DNA from: Bacteroidota bacterium
GTDB lineage: Bacteria > Bacteroidota > Ignavibacteria > Palsa-1295
Length of the DNA stretch: 64,000 nucleotides
Direction of reading: 5' to 3'
NCBI GenBank assembly: GCA_021324685.1
Contig: JAJPIQ010000081.1
Coordinates: 33,653-97,652, forward strand
The position numbers and the translations under genes are program-made. The notes below the pieces were generated by a model. That model had not been told where the DNA came from. It searched no databases and saw nothing but the letters and a program-made list of their open reading frames with translations. Shown piece after piece: positions 59,834 to 64,000 of the stretch (its first letter is position 1; each line of letters starts with the position of its first letter).

Positions 59834-60093
59834 TGTCGCTACATATTTCAAAAGAACACGATCTGGAATTCGCGCGGATCGCGTATGCCGCGGTGAAGGA
59901 CGTTCCGACGGTCGAAGAAAACGATCGCAATCGCCTGGGATATCATGTATGGCTGTATTTGCGAGGGGAGCTTCCGACGTTGCGCGAAGCGGTGCACATG
60001 GCGCGATCGCGCTTTCGGCCACGAACGCTTTCCGAGCAGGAGGTCGCCGACATCGTCGCGCGTTCGCTCGAAGGAGTCCCCCTTCCTAAATAA
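59833..60093 (+). CDS. Small hypothetical protein
   Basis: 86 residues, helical: MSLHISKEHDLEFARIAYAAVKDVPTV then YLRGELPTLREAVHMARSRF and a C-terminal EQEVADIVARSLEGVPLPK. The start ATG overlaps the peptidase stop. No family recognised. It may be translationally coupled but need not share function with the peptidase. Confidence 0.65.
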   Translation: MSLHISKEHDLEFARIAYAAVKDVPTVEENDRNRLGYHVWLYLRGELPTLREAVHMARSRFRPRTLSEQEVADIVARSLEGVPLPK

Positions 60094-60160
60094 TTCCCGC
60101 ACTCGTTTTCAACAAATTCACCTCGTTCGCTGTTGAGGTCACCGTTGCCATACGCTATTC

Positions 60161-60424
60161 ATGACGCACGAAGAATTATTCGAAGAATTAAAAGCCCTTG
60201 CCGTCGAACTGGGGATCAAGGTTCGCTTTGAAAATGGAAATTTCGATGGAGGGTATTGTCTGCTCCGGGAGCAGCGACTGCTCGTTCTCAACCGTCGGAA
60301 TACGGTCCCCAAAAAGATTCGCACGCTCGCACTCGGCCTGAACGAGTACGGGCTCGGGAATACGTTTATCCGCCCGGCGCTGCGAGATGCGATCGAAGAA
60401 GAATTAGCGAAAGGGAGTGGATGA
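60161..60424 (+). CDS. Small conserved-looking protein upstream of an MBL-fold hydrolase
   Basis: 87 residues with LFEELKALAVELGIKVRFENGNFDGGYCLLREQRLLVLNRR and an C-terminal helix. Short proteins of this type (alpha/beta with a Gly-Gly-Tyr-Cys turn) accompany MBL-fold genes in related lineages as I recall, so a partner role is possible. The stop is three bases before the MBL gene start. Confidence 0.7.
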   Translation: MTHEELFEELKALAVELGIKVRFENGNFDGGYCLLREQRLLVLNRRNTVPKKIRTLALGLNEYGLGNTFIRPALRDAIEEELAKGSG

Positions 60425-60427
60425 CCG

Positions 60428-61192
60428 ATGCGCGTAACGCTCCTTGGGACGGGAACTTCGGTCGGCGTACCGATGGTCGGTTGCCCGTGCGAAGTGTGTC
60501 GCTCCACCGATCCGAAGGACCAACGCCTGCGCGTGAGTGTCCTTGTCGAAGATAAAGGCGATAATATCCTGATCGATACGAGCGCTGATTTCCGTCAGCA
60601 AATGCTGGCCCATCATGTTACGCATCTCGAAGCGGTCCTCTACACACACGAACATTACGATCATATTGCCGGATTCGACGACCTGCGAGCATTTCAATTC
60701 CTTAGCCATAAAGCGCCGGATTGTTATGCGACGAAAGAAGTTGCAGCCTATATAAAACGAACGTTCGAATATGCTTTTGGGGGCGCAATCCAGTCGGGCG
60801 GCGGCTTGCCCAAAGTGCACTTTACGGAGATCGGTGATGGGCTATTTCACGTTCGGGGCCTCGAGGTAATACCCATTCCGCTGATGCACGGCAAGCTTTC
60901 CATTCTCGGTTTTCGGATCGGGAATTTCGCATATCTCACTGATTGCAGCAAGATCCCAAAAGCCTCTTACCCATTGCTCGAAAATCTGGACACGCTGGTC
61001 CTCGATGGCCTTCGCTTTAAGGAGCACCCGACCCATTTTTCGATCTCGCAGGCGGTAAGGGAAGCGGAGCGCATTCACGCACGCATTACTTACCTGACGC
61101 ATATCAACCACGACGTGATGCACGCACGCGATGAACGCAGTCTGCCTGAATCGGTACGTCTGGGCTACGATGGGCTCGCGTTCGAACTATAA
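60428..61192 (+). CDS. MBL-fold metallohydrolase (PhnP-like)
   Basis: 254 residues. Metallo-beta-lactamase core with the metal motif THEHYDHI (H74, H76, D78, H79), a later metal ligand in PIPLMHGKLSILGF and YLTDCSKIP (the bridging Asp), then YLTHINHD. The N-terminal GCPCEVC (18-24) is a Cys-rich insertion typical of PhnP-like phosphodiesterases, which often bind a structural Zn. The reaction may be cleavage of cyclic phosphate esters; unproven here. Third gene of the run starting at 59833. Confidence 0.92.
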   Translation: MRVTLLGTGTSVGVPMVGCPCEVCRSTDPKDQRLRVSVLVEDKGDNILIDTSADFRQQMLAHHVTHLEAVLYTHEHYDHIAGFDDLRAFQFLSHKAPDCYATKEVAAYIKRTFEYAFGGAIQSGGGLPKVHFTEIGDGLFHVRGLEVIPIPLMHGKLSILGFRIGNFAYLTDCSKIPKASYPLLENLDTLVLDGLRFKEHPTHFSISQAVREAERIHARITYLTHINHDVMHARDERSLPESVRLGYDGLAFEL

Positions 61193-61248
61193 GGCGGGGA
61201 CAAGCAAGCCAGAATCGTCGTTATCTATTGCTCGTACTGTTACTGCCT

Positions 61249-61929
61249 GTGATCTCTGCTATCGTTTTCGATCTCGATAACACGCTCGTCGATTTTATGG
61301 CGATGAAGCGGCAGGCGATCGAGGCTGCGATCGACGCCATGCTCGATGCCGGGCTCGATCTCGAACGTTCCGATATTCGCTCCCGGATCGATGTGATCTA
61401 TAAAGAGCGCGGCATCGAATATCAGCAGGTGTTCGACGATCTTATTTTCGGTGTTTTCAATAAGATCGATCATCGCATTCTCGCTGCGGGTGTCATCGCC
61501 TATCGCCGGGCGCGGGAAGCGGCGCTGAAACCCTATCCTCATACGACCGCTACCCTTATGCAGCTCCTGCGCCGGGGCATTAAACTCGCTGTTCTCTCAG
61601 ATGCGCCGAGCCGCGAAGCGTGGCTCCGGCTCTGTCATATTGGGTTCCATCACATCTTCAATATTGCGGTCACCTTCGATGAGACGGGCGAGCGAAAACC
61701 CTCGGCTAAGCCATTCCTCACTGTGCTCAAACGCCTTGAGACCAGAGCGGCGGACGCCCTTATGGTCGGCGACTGGGCGGAGCGCGATATCGCCGGTGCT
61801 AAAGCCGTCGGTATGCAGACGGCTTTTGCCCACTACGGAGACACCTTCAACACGACCGATCATGGCGCCGACTACGATCTTATGGATATTTCGGACCTGC
61901 TCTTTATCGTGGACCGCGAGAACGCATGA
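61249..61929 (+). CDS. HAD-superfamily hydrolase
   Basis: 226 residues. HAD motifs are VFDLDNTLVDF near the N-terminus (nucleophile Asp), LAVLSDAPS in the middle, KPSAKPF and VGDWAERDIAGAKAVGM at the end. A helical cap about 20-95 suggests a small-molecule phosphatase of the phosphoglycolate phosphatase type. The GTG at 61249 gives the usual start (M/V-ISAIVFDLDNT); a TTG at 61228 is an alternative. It overlaps acpS by four bases (ATGA). Confidence 0.88.
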   Translation: MISAIVFDLDNTLVDFMAMKRQAIEAAIDAMLDAGLDLERSDIRSRIDVIYKERGIEYQQVFDDLIFGVFNKIDHRILAAGVIAYRRAREAALKPYPHTTATLMQLLRRGIKLAVLSDAPSREAWLRLCHIGFHHIFNIAVTFDETGERKPSAKPFLTVLKRLETRAADALMVGDWAERDIAGAKAVGMQTAFAHYGDTFNTTDHGADYDLMDISDLLFIVDRENA

Positions 61930-62312
61930 TCTTCGGTATAGGCATCGATACGATCGAAGTCCCACGCATAGCGCGGTCTGTCGAGAACTATGGCGACCAA
62001 TTTTTGAACCGCATTTTTTCCGAAGAGGAAATTCTATATTCGTCCCGCCGGCCGCACGCGGCCGAACATTTTGCAGCGCGCTTCGCAGCCAAGGAAGCCT
62101 ATGCAAAAGCGATTGGAACCGGTGTTCGTCGTAAATTCGTATGGCGAAATGTGGCTGTAAGAAAAGAGCGAAGCGGCCGGCCATTCATCGAACTCATGGG
62201 CGATATGAGAAATATAGCGAAAGCAATTATTGGCGGCGAGTTTACCGTTCAGCTTTCGATGACGCATACCAAAGAGATTGCGGAAGCTATCGTAACTATC
62301 GAAAAATTATAG
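61926..62312 (+). CDS. acpS: Holo-[acyl-carrier-protein] synthase
   Basis: Transfers 4'-phosphopantetheine from CoA to acyl carrier protein. 128 residues with the N-terminal GIGIDTIEVPRI (D8 metal ligand), the RFAAKEAYAKAIGTG helix with the second acidic ligand, and the strand-rich end VQLSMTHTKEIAEAIVTIE. Normal length. ATGA overlap with the HAD gene makes the pair translationally coupled. Confidence 0.93.
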   Translation: MIFGIGIDTIEVPRIARSVENYGDQFLNRIFSEEEILYSSRRPHAAEHFAARFAAKEAYAKAIGTGVRRKFVWRNVAVRKERSGRPFIELMGDMRNIAKAIIGGEFTVQLSMTHTKEIAEAIVTIEKL

Positions 62313-62380
62313 AACTTACGGCTTTCCCTTGAGGTTATTCTTTACGACCCGCGTTCCGTTTTCATTTCTTTTATCGCCCC

Positions 62381-62953
62381 ATGGGGACTCAGGGAGAGTT
62401 TTTCGAGACACAGACCGCACATCCAATTTCGGTCGAAGATCATACGGTTGAGTTTACCCAGTCATCACCAATGCTTTCCGAATCTGAACCTGTCATCAGT
62501 GAAAACACTCCAGTTCCTGAAGCGAAACCCGCTCGCAAGCAGGTAAAGGACCTATCCATTCCGAAACTGTACTATTCGATCTCGGAAGTAAGTCGGCTTA
62601 CTGGGCTCGAAGCGTACGTCCTTCGATATTGGGAAACGGAATTCGAAGGGTTGAGTCCCCAAAAGAACCGGGCCGGCAACCGCATTTATTCCAACCGCGA
62701 TATCAAGCTCATCCTTCGCATCAGAGAGTTGTTACGTGAGCAGCGTTATACGATCGAGGGCGCGAAGGTCATTCTTCGTAACGAGCGATTTACGGAAGGG
62801 AAGACGCCCGAAGAAGTCGCTTCCGTGAAAGATCCCGACCAAATTTCGCTTCCCACCGATAAACCTCCCGCTCCGGCCGCTTCGATCACCCAGGAAGAGA
62901 TCCGCGCCATGAAGCAGGCCCTGCTCGATCTGCGCGCCGTCCTCAGGAAATAA
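62381..62953 (+). CDS. MerR-family transcriptional regulator
   Basis: 190 residues. A disordered acidic N-terminus (about 1-55) precedes the MerR HTH_17/winged DNA-binding domain (about 62-130): YYSISEVSRLTGLEAYVLRYWETEFEGLSPQKNRAGNRIYSNRDIKLILRIRELL. The tail is Pro/Ala-rich. No effector-binding Cys cluster is visible. The gene lies 68 bases after acpS on the same strand. Target genes unknown; the radical SAM gene downstream has its own promoter. Confidence 0.9.
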   Translation: MGTQGEFFETQTAHPISVEDHTVEFTQSSPMLSESEPVISENTPVPEAKPARKQVKDLSIPKLYYSISEVSRLTGLEAYVLRYWETEFEGLSPQKNRAGNRIYSNRDIKLILRIRELLREQRYTIEGAKVILRNERFTEGKTPEEVASVKDPDQISLPTDKPPAPAASITQEEIRAMKQALLDLRAVLRK

Positions 62954-62976
62954 GTCTTTCTTTTCTGACTTTAGGC

Positions 62977-62995
62977 TCCGATCTAAAAAATCGGA
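62977..62995 (+). terminator. Possible terminator after the MerR gene
   Basis: TCCGAT (62977-62982)/ATCGGA (62990-62995) forms a 6-bp stem around CTAAAAA. No U-tract follows directly, so termination efficiency is uncertain. It lies 24 bases after the MerR stop and just before the next promoter. Confidence 0.3.
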
Positions 62996-63037
62996 CGGTG
63001 GGTGTTTAAAAAAATTTCAAATTATTTTTCAACGTGC

Positions 63038-63066
63038 TTGACTTCGGCGTCGGAATGGATTATATT
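63038..63066 (+). promoter_or_regulatory. Near-consensus sigma70-type promoter
   Basis: TTGACT at 63038-63043 and TATATT at 63061-63066 are separated by exactly 17 bases, with an AT-rich upstream stretch (63007-63031) that could be an UP element. The start of the radical SAM gene is 68 bases downstream of the -10. It is the best promoter-like sequence I see in the window. Confidence 0.7.
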
Positions 63067-63133
63067 GGCAAGTGTGACAATAAGCACCTATTTCTCTGAG
63101 AGAAGTATATTCCACTCAATCATTGCCCAAAAA

Positions 63134-64000
63134 ATGGAAGCCACCGTTCCTCCTGCAGTTAAAAAACCGATACCGGTCCGTGGGACCGCACTGATTCCGC
63201 AAAATCGCTTCGAAACGACGAGCCGGGAAGCCTTCGATGACGGATGGGAGACTATTGCCGAAGAATTGCCGGTCATCCAAACGCAATTTTTTCACGATAA
63301 TACGAAAAGCATTCTTTTCAAGAATGACAGCCCGGATATTCCGATGGCGTATTCGCTCAATCCCTATCGGGGTTGCGAACATGGCTGCGCCTATTGTCGC
63401 GCACGGCCTTATCACGAATACCTCGGCTTCAATGCCGGGATCGACTTCGAATCGAAGATCATGGTCAAGCACGATGCGCCAGAACTATTGCGGCGTGAGT
63501 TCACGAAGCGGACCTGGATGCCGCAGTGCATCATGATGAGCGGCAATACGGATTGCTACCAGCCTGCGGAACGAAAATATGAGATCACGCGCGAACTGCT
63601 CAAGGTCTTCCTCGAATTTCGAAACCCGGTGAGCCTCCTTACCAAAAATGCGCTCATCCTTCGCGATCTCGATCTTCTCAAAGAACTGGCCAGCATGGAC
63701 CTCGTGAGTACGATGCTCTCGATCACCTCCTTCGATCCGGACTTGCGGCGAAGGCTCGAGCCGCGGACCTCGACCGCGGAGCGAAAGCTTGCCGCGATCG
63801 CGGAACTCGCAAAAAATAACGTACGGGTCGGTGTCATGGTCGGGCCGATCATTCCGGGACTCAACGATAATGAGGTCCCCAATATCTTGAAACGCTCGGC
63901 CGATGCCGGAGCGAAGTTCGTGGCACATACGATCCTTCGGCTGCCGTATGCCGTCGCGCCGATCTTTCAGGACTGGATCGAAAAAAATTTCCCCGAAAAA
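63134..64000 (+). CDS. Radical SAM protein, PA0069/SPL-like family (cut by window end)
   Basis: At least 289 residues from ATG 63134; the frame is open to the last base. The [4Fe-4S]-SAM motif CEHGCAYC (C81, C85, C88) is present, with the family stretch NPYRGCEHGCAYCRARPYHE, MSGNTDCYQPAERKYEITRELL, LLTKNALILRDLDLL and GVMVGPIIPGLNDNE. Such proteins resemble spore photoproduct lyase and the PA0069/Rv2578c group, whose substrate is not established. N-terminal residues 1-35 (VPPAVKKPIPVRGTAL...NRFE) fit the family. No stop is reached. Confidence 0.92.
   Translation, partial: MEATVPPAVKKPIPVRGTALIPQNRFETTSREAFDDGWETIAEELPVIQTQFFHDNTKSILFKNDSPDIPMAYSLNPYRGCEHGCAYCRARPYHEYLGFNAGIDFESKIMVKHDAPELLRREFTKRTWMPQCIMMSGNTDCYQPAERKYEITRELLKVFLEFRNPVSLLTKNALILRDLDLLKELASMDLVSTMLSITSFDPDLRRRLEPRTSTAERKLAAIAELAKNNVRVGVMVGPIIPGLNDNEVPNILKRSADAGAKFVAHTILRLPYAVAPIFQDWIEKNFPEK

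Overview
The window looks like a chromosome segment from a Gram-negative bacterium of the Bacteroidota/Chlorobiota (FCB) branch. The signs are three secreted proteins ending in type IX secretion (Por) sorting domains, a giant surface protein combining IgGFc-binding-like and Hydin-like (choice-of-anchor D) domains, lipoproteins, Lnt and RND efflux. Placement near Kapabacteria/Ignavibacteria-like lineages is inference from domain style only. Base composition is moderately GC-rich by eye, except for an AT-richer stretch around 34.7-37.5 kb. Several genes appear to use GTG or TTG starts.

Layout. 0-3 kb: a tight five-gene run (unknown tail, thioesterase, ABC ATPase, tgt, Nudix) with touching or overlapping ends. 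3-5.5 kb: yajC-ribBA, a strong terminator, greA and tRNA-Leu(CAA). 5.7-10 kb: a lipoprotein followed by a 950-residue protein that fuses a beta-solenoid-like repeat to a VAO/PCMH flavin oxidase. 10-13.5 kb: mnmA, whose 3' end runs into an 18-bp tandem repeat, a small lipoprotein, an unknown gene and a Kir-type K+ channel. 13.5-19 kb: crotonase-EthD pair, standalone LigD phosphoesterase domain, a T9SS cargo protein, a DUF72 protein and a CNNM/CorC-type membrane protein. 19-25 kb: a heavy-metal RND efflux operon (MFP, RND, small beta-barrel, DUF2279). 25-32.5 kb: lnt with a coupled membrane protein, a ManC-like sugar nucleotidyltransferase with a degenerate phosphomannomutase-like domain, a MoxR AAA ATPase and small secreted or membrane proteins.

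32.4-38.6 kb is an accessory region. It holds a modular array of palindromic repeats (A-B-A-B-B, modules headed by TCAGACAA), three near-identical 133-134 bp elements with perfect 16-bp terminal inverted repeats, AT-rich genes of unknown function (including an unrecognised two-gene unit at 35.5-36.9 kb), and a MazF/PemK-type toxin-antitoxin pair. I regard this as the part most likely to hold something undescribed.

38.6-48 kb: sdhB without sdhA or sdhC, a YfhO-like membrane protein, DUF4159, a small periplasmic coiled-coil protein, icd with a GIY-YIG-like gene, an AarF/UbiB kinase and LD-carboxypeptidase. 48-57.7 kb: the giant T9SS protein, then rnhA, metallophosphoesterase and a coupled membrane gene, a PASTA protein translationally coupled to an ATP-grasp ligase, a CDF transporter with a long C-terminus and tRNA-Leu(CAG). 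57.8-64 kb: a secreted M1 peptidase with T9SS tail, small conserved genes, an MBL-fold hydrolase, HAD phosphatase, acpS, a MerR regulator, a near-consensus sigma70-type promoter and a radical SAM gene cut by the window end.

Functional themes are envelope biogenesis (YajC, Lnt, LdcA, PASTA, ManC), metal homeostasis (RND and CDF transporters), translation and tRNA modification (Tgt, MnmA, GreA, tRNAs) and the TCA cycle (SdhB, Icd).
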